Positions 1 through 12,117 of a stretch of DNA of 64,000 nt are shown here, one piece after another. The notes below the pieces were generated by a model. The model was given only the letters and a program-made list of their open reading frames with translations. It did no database searches and was not told where the DNA came from. The stretch comes from Mycobacterium fragae (GTDB lineage: Bacteria; Actinomycetota; Actinomycetes; Mycobacteriales; Mycobacteriaceae): positions 62,001 through 126,000 of the forward strand of contig NZ_LQOW01000002.1 of the NCBI RefSeq assembly GCF_002102185.1, read 5' to 3'. Each line of letters opens with the position of its first letter. The first letter of the stretch is position 1. The position numbers were made by a program, and so were the translations under genes.

Positions 1-548
1 TGAAGTACCACCCCGGTCAAAACCCGCTGCTCACCCGGGAATGGACCAGCGATGCCGTCACCGCCGGGGTGCTGGCCAGCCCGGTGCTGTCGAGCGACGG
101 TTCGACGGTCTACGTCAATGGCCGCGACCAACGACTGTGGGCGCTGCGCGCCGCCGACGGCAAGCCGAAGTGGTCGGTGGCGCTGAAGTTTCTGGCCCAG
201 ACGCCGCCGTCGGTGACGCCGGGCGGACTGATCGTGTCCGGTGGCGGCCCTGACACTCGTCTGGTCGCGTTCAAAGACGCCGGCGACCACGCCCAGCAGG
301 TCTGGCGTCGCGACGATGTCAGCCCGTTGTCGTCGGCCAGCTTGGCCGGATCCGGTGTCGGCTACACGGTGGCCGGCGGCGAGCGCGGGATGTCGCTGCT
401 TGTCTTCGACCCGGGCAGCGGGCGCACGCTCAACAGCTACGCGCTGCCGGAGGCTACCGGCTACCCCGTCGGCGTCTCGATCGGCCATGATCGCCGGGTG
501 GTCGCCGCGACCAGTGACGGTCAGGTGTACAGCTTCGCCCCGGCGTAA
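1..548 (+). CDS. PQQ-like beta-propeller protein, C-terminal part (5' end outside window)
   Basis: The reading frame is open from base 3 and ends at a TAA at 546-548, so only about the last 181 residues are present. The sequence has beta-propeller repeats of the PQQ/WD type: 'SSDGSTVYVNGRDQRLWAL' followed by 'ADGKPKW', then a second blade with 'TRLVAFKDAG' and a third with 'LLVFDPGSGRTLNSY'. Such proteins are usually exported binding or scaffold proteins; no catalytic residue is visible. By position next to the TB22.2 homologue it corresponds to the M. tuberculosis Rv3035 locus (recalled, not searched). It converges on the next gene with only 11 bp between the stop codons. Confidence 0.75.
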   Translation, partial: KYHPGQNPLLTREWTSDAVTAGVLASPVLSSDGSTVYVNGRDQRLWALRAADGKPKWSVALKFLAQTPPSVTPGGLIVSGGGPDTRLVAFKDAGDHAQQVWRRDDVSPLSSASLAGSGVGYTVAGGERGMSLLVFDPGSGRTLNSYALPEATGYPVGVSIGHDRRVVAATSDGQVYSFAPA

Positions 549-559
549 CGACGTAGTTC

Positions 560-1252
560 TTACACCGTCAGCGGCGGGATGGCGCTGCGCGGAACCCGGA
601 CTTGACTCGCCCCGGCGAAGGGCGGCAGTAACTCGCCCGGCGCGAAGTAGAAGATCAGGTCGTCGTCGGTGATGGCGAAGTTCTGGTAGTGCGAGGAATC
701 CAGCCCGGAGCCGGGCAGGATCGCAGCGCCCAGCCCGCTTTGACGTCCCAGCTCGCGCTGCACGACCGGATAGATGGCGTCAAGCGGTTTGCTCTTGGGG
801 TCGAAGAGCGTGTCGAAGGTGACGGTCTTCGGCGGTTCGAGGTCGTAGTTGAAGCTCTTGTAAGAGGTCGACGGGCGCGGACCACCGACGTCCTCGAAGA
901 CTTTGAGCACCACGCTGCGGGTGCCGCCCGGGGGATGCCCGGAATGGTACTGCTCGGAGGTCACTTCCATCTGGTACGGCTGATCACGCGATCCGGACGT
1001 CTCCGCGACGTTGACGAATCCGTCCCGGTTCTGGCTGATGTATTGGTCGAGCGCCTGCTGGTCGGGATAGTCGACGGGAAATGTCATGTCCAGCTTGTAG
1101 GTGGAGTTCGCGGCGTGAACGTGGCACATCTGGCTGCTGTCGACGCTGCCACCCATGCTGGCGCAATCCGAGTCGGCGGCCGCGAGCGGCATGCCGGACC
1201 AGCCCAGCAGGGCTCCGGCCGCGGTCAGCGCGGCCGCGATCAGGTTGCGCAT
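560..1252 (-). CDS. Secreted DUF3298-type protein (TB22.2 homologue)
   Basis: This 230-residue protein starts with a clear signal peptide: a basic N-terminus (MRN), a hydrophobic core rich in Ala and Leu to about residue 20, and a likely cut after 'PLAAA' near residue 26, so it should be exported. The mature part contains 'TYKLDMTFPVDYPDQQALDQ' and a C-terminal region with 'VTFDTLFDP' and 'LIFYFAPGELLPPFAG', which I recognise as the RsiV/DUF3298 fold; M. tuberculosis TB22.2 (Rv3036c) is the closest protein I recall. Enzymatic activity is unknown. It is the only member of its transcription unit; the gene to its right is on the same strand and ends 62 bp upstream. Confidence 0.8.
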   Translation of the reverse strand: MRNLIAAALTAAGALLGWSGMPLAAADSDCASMGGSVDSSQMCHVHAANSTYKLDMTFPVDYPDQQALDQYISQNRDGFVNVAETSGSRDQPYQMEVTSEQYHSGHPPGGTRSVVLKVFEDVGGPRPSTSYKSFNYDLEPPKTVTFDTLFDPKSKPLDAIYPVVQRELGRQSGLGAAILPGSGLDSSHYQNFAITDDDLIFYFAPGELLPPFAGASQVRVPRSAIPPLTV

Positions 1253-1314
1253 TGTGACTTGTCCTCGCAGGCGGGGAAACGGCTGAAATGCCGTCCCGTC
1301 AGCCTACCCGGCCG

Positions 1315-2469
1315 CTAACGGGACGCGCGGCAAACGTACACGGTCGCAGCGGAGCCGATGCGGGTGATAACCGCGGACAGCGATTGGCCGCCGCGCAGCC
1401 GCAGCCGTCGCCGCAGCGCGTCGGGATCGGCTGCGATGCCCCCGACGCCGCGCACCAGGATCTCCAACGAACCGCAGTCGAGGCTTGCCAGCGCCTGACG
1501 CAGCCGGCGCTCGTCGAACGGAAGTTGCGCAAGAACCTCGAACCCGCGCACCGCCGCAGGCAGCCGATCGCCGGACAGGTATGCGATGTCGGGATCGAGC
1601 TGCCACAACCCGTGCCGCGCGGCGAAGTGGCGGACCAGGCCGGCCCGCACCACGGCGCCGTCGGGGTCGACGATCCATCGGCCGGCGGGCCGCACCGCGC
1701 AGTCGTTCGGCTCGGCGTCGGTGAGCTGTTCACCGCTGTCCAGAATGCTGGCCCGGCGGCGGACGCCGGGCTCAGCAAGCCCGGCCGTCCACAGGCATGC
1801 TTCGCGGACCGAGCCGCGCCACGAGGTCACCTCGATCTCACCGTCGAAGCCGAGGCGCCGCACGGCGTCGAAATCGATTCCGGGAGCGCACTTTACGACC
1901 AGATTGCGGCCACGGTAGACGTCCAGCAGCCGATCCAGGGCGGGCTGGTAATCGCGTGGGTTGAACCGCCGCCGCCCGCTGGTGCGCCGCCCGGGGTCGG
2001 CGATGACGGTCGCGTCACGGGTCACCGGGTGCAACGCGTCGGCGCGACACAGGTCGACGTCCGGGGTGTTGTGCCGCGCCATCGCCAGCCGGACGGGGTC
2101 GACATCACTGCCCAGCGCTCGCTCGGCACAACCGGCCAGCGCCGCGAGTTCCGCGCCGATCGAGCAGGTCACATCGTGAACAACGAGTCCGGTCAACCGG
2201 CGTGCCCGATGCAAGGCCACGGGTGCGGCGGTGGCCTGCTGCAGCGCCTCGTCGGTGAACAGCCAGTCGCCGGTGCCGGGCAGTTTGGTGGCCGCGCGCC
2301 GACGCAGCAGCACGGTTTCCACCAGCACCGGTGTGCGCTCGCCGAATCGTTCCCGCACCCTCGCGACGTCAGCCACCCGGTCCGTGAGCTCCAACGAGGC
2401 GACGGTGTCCAGCGCCGCGGCGCCCGCTTGCGATGTCAGGTAGGCGACGTCGTCGAGCCCGAACTTCAG
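1315..2469 (-). CDS. Class I SAM-dependent methyltransferase with THUMP-like C-terminus
   Basis: The protein contains the SAM-binding motif 'VHDVTCSIGAELAALAG' followed by an acidic ribose-binding stretch ('GSDVDPVRLAMARHN') and the catalytic-loop-like 'DPGRRTSGRRRF'. A THUMP-like domain follows towards the C-terminus ('LVRGVGGIAADPDALRRRL'), as in the M. tuberculosis Rv3037c family; an RNA substrate is likely but not shown. The start is unclear. No ATG or GTG lies near the conserved N-terminus ('FGLDDVAYLTSQAG'). An in-frame CTG at 2469 overlaps the TGA of the upstream gene, which would give 384 residues; a TTG 25 codons further in would give 359. I used the CTG because the sequence before the TTG looks conserved. 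It is the last gene of a tightly overlapping run. Confidence 0.75.
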   Translation of the reverse strand: MKFGLDDVAYLTSQAGAAALDTVASLELTDRVADVARVRERFGERTPVLVETVLLRRRAATKLPGTGDWLFTDEALQQATAAPVALHRARRLTGLVVHDVTCSIGAELAALAGCAERALGSDVDPVRLAMARHNTPDVDLCRADALHPVTRDATVIADPGRRTSGRRRFNPRDYQPALDRLLDVYRGRNLVVKCAPGIDFDAVRRLGFDGEIEVTSWRGSVREACLWTAGLAEPGVRRRASILDSGEQLTDAEPNDCAVRPAGRWIVDPDGAVVRAGLVRHFAARHGLWQLDPDIAYLSGDRLPAAVRGFEVLAQLPFDERRLRQALASLDCGSLEILVRGVGGIAADPDALRRRLRLRGGQSLSAVITRIGSAATVYVCRASR

Positions 2470-3434
2470 GACGGCTTGACCCCGGTGACCATGACGTTGT
2501 AGAACCAGCCCTTCGGCACCACCCGCCGCCAGAGGTTTTCGTCGACCCAGCTCAGCGTCTTCCAGCTGGTGAACGCGAACTTGGCCCAGCCCCAGCCGAG
2601 CCGGCCCGGAGGGACCGCGTACTCGAAGGTGCGCAGCGGCCAACCCAGCATGGCGGCGGTGAATTCGACGGTCGCGGTCTCGACGTTGGCGGCGCCGGCG
2701 TCCGCGGCCATCCGTTCCAACTCGCCGGGAGCGAATGTGTGCAGGTCAACGACGGCTTCCAGCGCGGCGGCCCGCGAGGATTCGTCGAGCTCGGCCTGCG
2801 GGCGGCGCCAGGCGCCCAGACCGGGCAGTTTGGTGACGTTGGTGGTGATCCGCCAGGTCAGCGTCGACAGCGTCCGCGCGTAGCTGTCGCCCACGGTGGT
2901 CGGCTCGCCGGCGAACACGAACCGGCCGCCGGGTCGCAGCACTCGCAGCACCTCGCGCAGTGACTGCTCGACGTCGGGAATGTGGTGCAGCACCGCATGG
3001 CCGACAACGAGGTCGAACGTGTCATCGTCGTAGGGGATGCGCTCGGCATCGGCGACCCGACCGTCGATGTCCAACCCCAGCGACTGCCCGTTGCGGGTGG
3101 CGACCTTGACCATGCCGGGCGACAAATCGGTGACCGAACCGCGCCGCGCAACGCCGGACTGGATCAGGTTGAGCAGGAAAAACCCTGTGCCGCAGCCTAA
3201 TTCGAGGGCGCGATCGTAGGGCAAGCGGTGGATCTCGTCGTCGGGGACCACACCGTCGAAGCAGTCCCGCGCGTAGTCGACGCAGCGCTGGTCATAGGAG
3301 ATCGACCACTTCTCGTCGTAGTTCTCGGCCTCCCAGTCGTGGTAGAGCACCTGGGCGAGCTTGCTGTCGTGCCGGGCCGCTTCCACCTGTTCGGCGGTGG
3401 CGTGGGGTTGGGGCGCCGGGTCAACCTTGGTCAC
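2466..3434 (-). CDS. Class I SAM-dependent methyltransferase (Rv3038c-like)
   Basis: A 322-residue methyltransferase with a textbook motif I ('[19 protein letters not shown]'), motif II '[18 protein letters not shown]', and '[20 protein letters not shown]' then '[15 protein letters not shown]', typical of the UbiE/small-molecule type. The substrate cannot be read from the sequence. I placed the start at the GTG at 3434 (protein MTKVDPAPQ...), which overlaps the end of the enoyl-CoA hydratase gene by 14 bp; longer in-frame starts exist up to 3494 but run deeper into that gene. Its stop overlaps the next methyltransferase, so the two are probably translationally coupled. Confidence 0.85.
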   Translation of the reverse strand: MTKVDPAPQPHATAEQVEAARHDSKLAQVLYHDWEAENYDEKWSISYDQRCVDYARDCFDGVVPDDEIHRLPYDRALELGCGTGFFLLNLIQSGVARRGSVTDLSPGMVKVATRNGQSLGLDIDGRVADAERIPYDDDTFDLVVGHAVLHHIPDVEQSLREVLRVLRPGGRFVFAGEPTTVGDSYARTLSTLTWRITTNVTKLPGLGAWRRPQAELDESSRAAALEAVVDLHTFAPGELERMAADAGAANVETATVEFTAAMLGWPLRTFEYAVPPGRLGWGWAKFAFTSWKTLSWVDENLWRRVVPKGWFYNVMVTGVKPS

Positions 3435-4179
3435 GAAGGGCCACTTTAGCCGCACTCGCGAACACCTCGGCATAGCGGCGGCGTTCGGCGGCAAGGCGCT
3501 CCGCGGGGGTCAGCTCGAAGACGTCGTCGATGCCGGCCTTGGCCGCGGCCAGCGCCTGCGTCGGCGCGCCGACGAAGCGGCCGGCCCACGCAACCGCCGC
3601 GTCGTAGACGTCGTCGGGGGCCACCATCTCGTCGATGAGCCCCACCTCCAGCGCCTCCTCGGCATCGAAGAAACGACCGCTGTACACCAGTTCCTTGGCC
3701 CTGCTCGTCCCGACTGTGCGGGTCAGCCGCGCCATCCCGCCGCCGTCGGGAATCAAACCGGCCAGGATCTCCGTCGCGCCGAACCTCGCGTTATCGCCGC
3801 TGATCCGCCAGTCGGCGGCCAGCGCGAGCGTCAACCCTGCTCCCAGCGCGTATCCGGTGATCGCGGCAACCGTTGGCTTGGGGATGGCCGCGACGGCGCG
3901 CACGGCGTCGCGCCGCACCTCCGCCGCGGTTTCGGCCTCCTGCCGGGTCAGTGTCCGAAGCTGGGGCACGTCATTGCCGGCGGAGAAGATCTCATGCCCG
4001 CCGAACAGGATCACCGCGGAGATGTCATCGCGCCGTCCCAGCTCGGCTGCGGCCTGCGCGAGCTCCCGATAGACCTGCCGAGTCATCGCGTTGGTGGGCG
4101 GCCGGGAGAGCACCAGCGTCGCCACACCGGGATGGTCTGCGCCGCAGTGGATGCTGACGAACTCGCTCAAAGCGGCCAT
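3421..4179 (-). CDS. echA17: Enoyl-CoA hydratase/isomerase
   Basis: A 252-residue crotonase-fold protein, normal length for the family. The oxyanion-hole regions are visible: '[20 protein letters not shown]' and '[19 protein letters not shown]'; the second catalytic region '[20 protein letters not shown]' carries the usual PDGG turn, with D in place of the catalytic Glu seen in true hydratases, so isomerase or other crotonase chemistry cannot be excluded. The family acts on 2-enoyl-CoA esters in fatty-acid or side-chain degradation. By sequence and position it matches M. tuberculosis EchA17 (Rv3039c). It overlaps both neighbours, as in an operon running from the NUDIX gene through the methyltransferases. 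Confidence 0.88.
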   Translation of the reverse strand: MAALSEFVSIHCGADHPGVATLVLSRPPTNAMTRQVYRELAQAAAELGRRDDISAVILFGGHEIFSAGNDVPQLRTLTRQEAETAAEVRRDAVRAVAAIPKPTVAAITGYALGAGLTLALAADWRISGDNARFGATEILAGLIPDGGGMARLTRTVGTSRAKELVYSGRFFDAEEALEVGLIDEMVAPDDVYDAAVAWAGRFVGAPTQALAAAKAGIDDVFELTPAERLAAERRRYAEVFASAAKVALRDQG

Positions 4180-4991
4180 CCCATCGTTCCGCCCGCTTTC
4201 CGTGCTTGGTGGTAACGGTCGGAGTCGAAAAACTCGAAAACCCAGTTGTCGCCGTTGATCTCCAGGTGCGGTTGCACGGGCACGATCTGACGCTCGACGG
4301 CCAGCACATCGGCGACGGTGTGGCCGGCCAACGAGTCCAGCTGGGTCCAGGTCGGCGGCAGCAGGAAGGTGCGGCCGGCCGCGAAGTCATCGATGGCGGC
4401 CTGCGGAGTGGTCCACCCGGCGCGATCGGATTCGGTGTTCTCCCCGTCGGCGCGCTGACCCCGCGGGAGCGCGCCGACGAAGAAGTAGGTGTCATAGCGG
4501 CGGGTGCGTTCGGCTTCCGGCGTCACCCAGTTCGCCCAGGGCCGCAGCAGATCCGCCCGCAGCACCAGGTTCTCCCGGCGCAGGAAGTCGGCGAACGACA
4601 GCGTCCGCTCGGCCAGCGCCAACCTGGATTCGCGGTACACCGAGGCGTCACCGACGATGCCGCCAGGGTCGTCGGCGGGCCCGGCGAACAGCACGCCGCA
4701 TTCCTCGAAGGTTTCCCGGGCGGCCGCGCACACCAGCGCCTCGGCGAGGTCGGTGGCGATGCCGAAGCGCTGCGCCCACCACGACGGCGGCGGCCCGGCC
4801 CAGTCGATCGGCGCGTTGCGGTCGCGATCGTCGACGCCGCCGCCGGGAAACACCATCACACCGGCGGCGAATTCCATTGCGGAGTGCCGGCGCATCATGA
4901 AGACCGCGATGCCGTTGCCGCTTTCGCGGATCAGCATCACGGTCGCGGCGGGCCGCGGGGTCAACGGCGCACCCGAGTCTGGTGGTGTCAA
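4167..4991 (-). CDS. NUDIX hydrolase
   Basis: A 274-residue NUDIX protein. The signature is visible around residues 82-105 ('[19 protein letters not shown]': E-x7-RE-x2-EE-x-G), preceded by '[12 protein letters not shown]'. This class hydrolyses nucleoside-diphosphate-linked compounds; the long form with the C-terminal '[13 protein letters not shown]' region resembles the actinobacterial Rv3040c group, often annotated as CoA pyrophosphatase-like, but the substrate is not evident. Its end overlaps the start of echA17 by 13 bp and its start overlaps the end of the ABC ATPase by 4 bp, so the three are probably co-transcribed. Confidence 0.87.
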   Translation of the reverse strand: MTPPDSGAPLTPRPAATVMLIRESGNGIAVFMMRRHSAMEFAAGVMVFPGGGVDDRDRNAPIDWAGPPPSWWAQRFGIATDLAEALVCAAARETFEECGVLFAGPADDPGGIVGDASVYRESRLALAERTLSFADFLRRENLVLRADLLRPWANWVTPEAERTRRYDTYFFVGALPRGQRADGENTESDRAGWTTPQAAIDDFAAGRTFLLPPTWTQLDSLAGHTVADVLAVERQIVPVQPHLEINGDNWVFEFFDSDRYHQARKAGGTMGWPL

Positions 4992-5830
4992 GAAAGCCTC
5001 CGGTGGGCCGCGCGGGTGCGGGTACGCCGGGCGAAGTAACGCCCGTCGATCACGTCCACCGTGATCGCCTGGCCGAACGCCGCAGACAGATTCTCACTGG
5101 TCAGCACGTCAGACAACAAACCCGATGCGACGACGCGCCCTTCCGACAACAGCATGCAATGACTGAAGCCGATCGGGATCTCCTCGACGTGATGGGTGAC
5201 CAGGACCAGCGCCGGGGCGTCCGGATCTGCGGCGAGGTCGGTCAGCCGCAGCAGCAGTTCCTCGCGGCCGCCCAGGTCCAGGCCGGCGGCCGGTTCGTCG
5301 AGCAGCAGCAGCTCGGGGTCGGTCATCAACGCCCGCGCGATCAGCACCCGCTTGCGCTCCCCCTCCGACAGGGTCTCGTAGGTGCGATCGGCAAGGTGTT
5401 CGGCGCCCAGGCTCTCCAGCATGTCGATCGCCCGGTGGTAGTCGACGTCCTCGTAGCGCTCCCGCCACCGGCCCAGCACCGCGTAGCCGGCCGACACAAC
5501 CAGGTCGCGCACCAACTCGTTGCCGGGCACCCGTTGCGACAGGGCCGTCGAACTGAAACCCACCCGGGAGCGCAGCTCGGACATGTCCACTCGGCCCAGG
5601 CGTTCGCCCAGCACGTAGGCGACCCCGGAGGACGGGTGCTCGGCCGCTGCGGCGATGCGTAACAACGACGTCTTGCCGGCACCGTTGGACCCGATGATCA
5701 CCCAGCGTTCGTCGAGCTCGACCGACCAACTCACCGGCCCGACCAGCAGGTGGCCATTGCGCTGCAGCGAAACATCTTTGAAGTCGATCAGCAGATCGGG
5801 GTCGGTGGCGTCGCTAGCCTGGGCGGGCAC
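4988..5830 (-). CDS. ABC transporter ATP-binding protein (soluble, lone ATPase)
   Basis: A 280-residue single ATPase domain with Walker A 'GSNGAGKTSLL', ABC signature 'LSEGERKRVLIARAL', Walker B 'LLLLDEPAAGLDLG', and switch His in 'VLVTHHVEEI'. The N-terminus 'LLIDFKDVSLQRNGHLLVGP' is the usual A-loop strand. No permease or substrate-binding gene lies next to it, so either the membrane partner is elsewhere or it is a non-transport ATPase; it resembles M. tuberculosis Rv3041c and the Fe-S/ModF-like single-domain group. It overlaps the NUDIX gene by 4 bp and follows serB2 by 50 bp on the same strand. Confidence 0.87.
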   Translation of the reverse strand: MPAQASDATDPDLLIDFKDVSLQRNGHLLVGPVSWSVELDERWVIIGSNGAGKTSLLRIAAAAEHPSSGVAYVLGERLGRVDMSELRSRVGFSSTALSQRVPGNELVRDLVVSAGYAVLGRWRERYEDVDYHRAIDMLESLGAEHLADRTYETLSEGERKRVLIARALMTDPELLLLDEPAAGLDLGGREELLLRLTDLAADPDAPALVLVTHHVEEIPIGFSHCMLLSEGRVVASGLLSDVLTSENLSAAFGQAITVDVIDGRYFARRTRTRAAHRRLS

Positions 5831-5880
5831 CCGACCATCGTGCCGTACCGCGGCGAGCAGACGGCTGTCGGGTCGCCCCG

Positions 5881-8926
<3,046 letters not shown>

Positions 8927-9019
8927 CTAGCCTTCGACGGGGCCCGCCGAGGCACTGGTCCTACAAACTGTCGTATTGGCCTCGTGAGACCCCGCTGGCC
9001 GGATGTTACCGTCGGAGCC

Positions 9020-10117
9020 GTGCTGCTCAGGGGTATGCGAGCCAGGCTCGCCGCAGCCGCAGCCGCCTCCGCGATTTTTGCCACGATCTGCCCTGCTTGC
9101 ACGTCCGGGGGCAGGCCGTCGCCGTCCGCTTCGGTGATCACCAGCACCACCCAAATCGCCGGCGCAGGAGTCCTGGGCAACCAACGCCGACCGGACGAGT
9201 CCTGCGCGCCACAACCGGATCAACCGGATCCCGGGCCGCCGACGCGCACCGCACACAACGCCGGGGGTGTGCACCCCGACGCGGTCCAAGTGCCCGCCGA
9301 CCCGCAGCGCATCGTGGCGCTCTCCGGGGATGCGCTCGACGCCCTGTGCGCCCTGGGCCTGCAATCGCGCATTGTCGCGGCCGCGCTGCCGGACGGTTCC
9401 CCGAGTCAGCCGTCCTATCTGGGCACCGTCGTGCACCGGCTGCAAGGGGTCGGTCCCCGCAGCGCTCCCGATCTGGCGGGGATCGAAGCGGCCAAGCCGG
9501 ACCTGATCCTCGGATCACAGGCGTTGACGCCGCAGTTGTATCCGGCGCTGACGAAGATCGCCCCGACCGTATTCACCGCGGCGCCCGGTCCGGACTGGGA
9601 GAACAACCTACGTGGGGTGGGCGCGGCTACCGGCCGCGCCGACGCGGCGGGCGCGCTGATCAACGACTTCGCCGCGCAGGCCCACGAAGCCGGGGCCGCC
9701 CACGACGCCGCGCACTACCAGGCGTCGATCGTGCAGTTCACCGAGCACACCATCCGGGTATACGGCGCGGACAACTTTCCGGCCAGCGTGCTGCGCATGG
9801 TCGGCGTCGACCGTCCCGCGTCGCAGCGTTTCACCGACAAGCCCTACATCGAGATGGGCGCCAGCGACACCGATCTCGCGGGCACACCCGATTTCTCCGC
9901 CGCCGACGGCGACCTGGTGTACGTGTCCTTCGCGTCGCCGGCCGCCAAGGATCATGCCCCCGCCGTGTTCGACAGCGCGTCGTGGCGCAAGCTGGCGGCC
10001 AACCGCGACAACCGGGTGTTCGTGGTCAACAACGAGGTGTGGCAGACCGGTGAGGGGCTGGTTGCGGCCCGGGGCGTCGTCGACGACCTGCACTGGGTCA
10101 ACGCCCCGATCAATTGA
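9020..10117 (+). CDS. fecB: Iron-siderophore-type periplasmic binding lipoprotein
   Basis: A substrate-binding protein of the FecB/TroA family. The N-terminus has a basic start, an Ala-rich hydrophobic stretch and a lipobox-like 'ATICPAC', so it is probably a lipoprotein anchored outside the membrane. The binding fold begins at 'PADPQRIVALSGDALDALCA' and includes 'LAGIEAAKPDLILGS' and 'VFVVNNEVWQTGEGLVAARG'. M. tuberculosis FecB (Rv3044) is the clear homologue ('TTQIAGAGVLGN' is shared). In-frame starts are an ATG at 8984, a GTG at 9020 and an ATG at 9035; I chose the GTG because GGAG lies just before it and the signal peptide then has normal length. No permease is adjacent. It is divergent from ctaD. 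Confidence 0.9.
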   Translation: MLLRGMRARLAAAAAASAIFATICPACTSGGRPSPSASVITSTTQIAGAGVLGNQRRPDESCAPQPDQPDPGPPTRTAHNAGGVHPDAVQVPADPQRIVALSGDALDALCALGLQSRIVAAALPDGSPSQPSYLGTVVHRLQGVGPRSAPDLAGIEAAKPDLILGSQALTPQLYPALTKIAPTVFTAAPGPDWENNLRGVGAATGRADAAGALINDFAAQAHEAGAAHDAAHYQASIVQFTEHTIRVYGADNFPASVLRMVGVDRPASQRFTDKPYIEMGASDTDLAGTPDFSAADGDLVYVSFASPAAKDHAPAVFDSASWRKLAANRDNRVFVVNNEVWQTGEGLVAARGVVDDLHWVNAPIN

Positions 10118-10146
10118 TGTGACGTTGCCCTCACGGCACAGAAATA

Positions 10147-10161
10147 CATAGCCTATCTATG
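10147..10161. promoter_or_regulatory. Inverted repeat in the adhC promoter region
   Basis: CATAG-CCTAT-CTATG, 5-bp arms around a 5-bp centre, lies in the A+T-rich gap upstream of adhC, just before TATGATAT-like -10 sequences. It could be an operator or part of the promoter. No regulator gene is adjacent, and arms this short can occur by chance. Confidence 0.3.
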
Positions 10162-10221
10162 ATATTCTCGGTTGCGTTCCCTAAAATCCGCGATTGAGCC
10201 AACCACTCAAGAGGTCTGCCA

Positions 10222-11262
10222 ATGAGCACTGTTTCTGCGTATGCCGCCACGTCGCCGACCGAGCCGCTGACCAAGACCACAATCACCCGCCGCGACCCGG
10301 GCCCGCACGATGTGGCGATCGAGATCAAGTTCGCCGGCATCTGCCACTCGGACATCCACACCGTCAGGGCCGAGTGGGGCAAGCCCAACTATCCGGTCGT
10401 TCCCGGTCACGAAATCGCCGGTGTGGTAACAGCTGTGGGCTCCGAGGTCACCAAGCACAAGGTGGGTGACCGCGTCGGCGTGGGCTGTTTCGTGGACTCC
10501 TGCCGCGAGTGCAGTAGCTGTCTCGCCGGTTTGGAGCAGTACTGCAAGCGCGGCATGACGACGACCTATAACGGCGTCGGCAGGGATGGGCAGCCGACCT
10601 ACGGCGGTTACAGCGGCGCGATCGTCGTCGACGAAAACTACGTTCTGCGCATTCCCGACGCGCTGCCGCTCGACGCTGCGGCGCCGCTGCTGTGCGCGGG
10701 TATCACGCTCTACTCCCCGCTGCGGCACTGGAATGCCGGGCCGGGCAAGCGAATTGCGGTGATCGGCCTGGGCGGACTCGGGCACATGGGCGTCAAGCTG
10801 GGTGTGGCGATGGGCGCCGAGGTGACCGTGTTGTCACAGTCGCTGAAGAAGATGGAGGACGGCTTGCGCCTAGGCGCCAGCCACTACTACGCGACCTCGG
10901 ACCCGGCCACGTTCAAGAAGTTGCGCAACAGCTTCGACCTGATCCTCAACACGGTGTCTGCCAACCTGGATTTGGGTGAATACCTGAAGCTGCTCGACGT
11001 CGACGGCACACTGGTCGAGCTCGGCATCCCCGAGCATCCGATGCCGGTGCCGGCGTTCGCGTTGGCGCTGATGCGGCGCAGCCTGTCCGGCTCCAACATC
11101 GGCGGCATCGCCGAGACGCAGGCGATGCTGAACTTCTGCGCCGAGCACAACGTGACGCCCGAAATCGAAGTCATCGAGCCGGATTACGTCAACGAGGCCT
11201 ATGAGCGGGTGCTGGCCAGTGACGTGCGCTATCGCTTCGTGATCGACACGGCCACGCTTTAA
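10222..11262 (+). CDS. adhC: Zinc- and NADP-dependent alcohol dehydrogenase
   Basis: A 346-residue medium-chain dehydrogenase of the cinnamyl-alcohol/YahK type, reducing aldehydes with NADPH or the reverse. Catalytic zinc ligands are in '[11 protein letters not shown]' and 'PGHEIAGVV'; the structural zinc cysteines are in '[15 protein letters not shown]'; the nucleotide fold has '[19 protein letters not shown]'. The length and N-terminus match M. tuberculosis AdhC (Rv3045). A start ATG follows AGAGG with normal spacing. The end overlaps the convergent DUF3349 gene by 4 bp, leaving no room for a terminator between them. Confidence 0.93.
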   Translation: MSTVSAYAATSPTEPLTKTTITRRDPGPHDVAIEIKFAGICHSDIHTVRAEWGKPNYPVVPGHEIAGVVTAVGSEVTKHKVGDRVGVGCFVDSCRECSSCLAGLEQYCKRGMTTTYNGVGRDGQPTYGGYSGAIVVDENYVLRIPDALPLDAAAPLLCAGITLYSPLRHWNAGPGKRIAVIGLGGLGHMGVKLGVAMGAEVTVLSQSLKKMEDGLRLGASHYYATSDPATFKKLRNSFDLILNTVSANLDLGEYLKLLDVDGTLVELGIPEHPMPVPAFALALMRRSLSGSNIGGIAETQAMLNFCAEHNVTPEIEVIEPDYVNEAYERVLASDVRYRFVIDTATL

Positions 11263-11603
11263 GGCTCGTCGGAGTCCTCGCCCTCGCTGCCGTCGACTCC
11301 CATCAGCGGCCAGCCGGCGGCGGCCAGCGTGCTCGCCACGCGCCTGACGTTTTCCGGGCCGGCGTCGTAATGGGTCATGTCCGAGATGAACTCGGCGATC
11401 TCGTCGTCGTCGATCTCGCCATTGGTGACTGAGGGTGATCCGGCCGCGATCATGTTGTGCACGACTTCGCGAACCTGATCCTCGGTCAGCGGAGTGCTGC
11501 GCAGCAGCGCCAACAGCGGCACCCGGTCCGGGCCGGGAACGCCGTCGGGGTAGCCGGCCTGCAGCCAGCGCAGCACCGAGGTCAGAAACGAAGTGGCGGC
11601 CAC
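11259..11603 (-). CDS. DUF3349 small protein (Rv3046c-like)
   Basis: A 114-residue acidic protein with the DUF3349 pattern: an N-terminal helix '[20 protein letters not shown]', then '[19 protein letters not shown]' and '[20 protein letters not shown]', ending in an acidic tail (GEDSDEP). The family is small, helical and mycobacterial; its function is unknown to me. It ends inside the last codons of adhC on the opposite strand. Its promoter must lie in the gene-poor stretch to its right. Confidence 0.8.
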   Translation of the reverse strand: MAATSFLTSVLRWLQAGYPDGVPGPDRVPLLALLRSTPLTEDQVREVVHNMIAAGSPSVTNGEIDDDEIAEFISDMTHYDAGPENVRRVASTLAAAGWPLMGVDGSEGEDSDEP

Positions 11604-11685
11604 ACGTTCAGTGTGGTGCGAGTGGGTCTAAGGGCGCCACTGTGAGGGCGCAAGATTCACAGAATTCATGCGCCGTTCACAGGCG

Positions 11686-11724
11686 CTAGAAGTCCCAGTC
11701 CTCGTCTTCGGTACGGCTTCGCCA
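11686..11724 (-). pseudogene. Remnant of an nrdF 3' end
   Basis: Bases 11687-11712 repeat, without a mismatch, the last 26 bp before and into the stop of nrdF2 (12981-13006). Read on the minus strand this copy encodes ...TEDEDWDF and then TAG, where the real gene has TAA. Similarity continues upstream for about 12 more bases but with a 4-bp deletion (GGCGAAGCCGT/ACC against GGCAAGGCCGTCGTCACC), so the frame is broken. It is therefore a short decayed copy of an nrdF C-terminus, lying about 1.3 kb from the intact gene in the same orientation. It may come from a lost paralogue, a duplication, or an insertion that rebuilt the gene end. Confidence 0.7.
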
Positions 11725-11924
11725 GCCCATGCAGAGTCGGACTGCCCACCGTGTTATTACCGAGCTTCATCCGGTGACTTCGTTCCGGACCCGAAAAGGG
11801 ACCGGCGGACAGGCCGCCCACCGCGATCTGCCGAGATGGCGACTATTCGTAATAGCGAACACCCACACTCTGTTGGCACGTGCCACGGCCACGGCGGTGT
11901 CGCACAAGTGTTGGTGCCGTAGAT

Positions 11925-12014
11925 ATGGACGACGCTGAGCCCGCGAAGCCCGCAGACGACGATGCCACCGCCACGGCGGCCGCTTCGATTGAGGATGAGA
12001 CCTCGACCAAGTAG
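11925..12014 (+). CDS. Possible 29-residue acidic Ala-rich peptide
   Basis: An ATG at 11925 opens a short frame ending at TAG 12012-12014, encoding an acidic, Ala/Thr-rich peptide (MDDAEPAKPADDD... ending DETSTK). There is no convincing ribosome site. The composition resembles the disordered tail of a larger protein, so it may be a remnant or chance. The rest of 11604-12117 holds only the nrdF remnant and no other gene that I can support. Confidence 0.2.
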   Translation: MDDAEPAKPADDDATATAAASIEDETSTK

Positions 12015-12117
12015 GTGACTGCTAGGTTCGCGCTATCAGACGCCGCGCTTGTTGGTCATCGACTTGACCGCCGCCAGGCTGCCGCGCCGCTGGCCCGCCG
12101 CTGCGCGCGCTCCCTTA

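Noticed and set aside
1288-2502. A 404-codon plus-strand frame opposite the THUMP-like methyltransferase
   Set aside because: No recognisable motif; the minus-strand frame has the SAM-binding motifs. Shadow of G+C bias.
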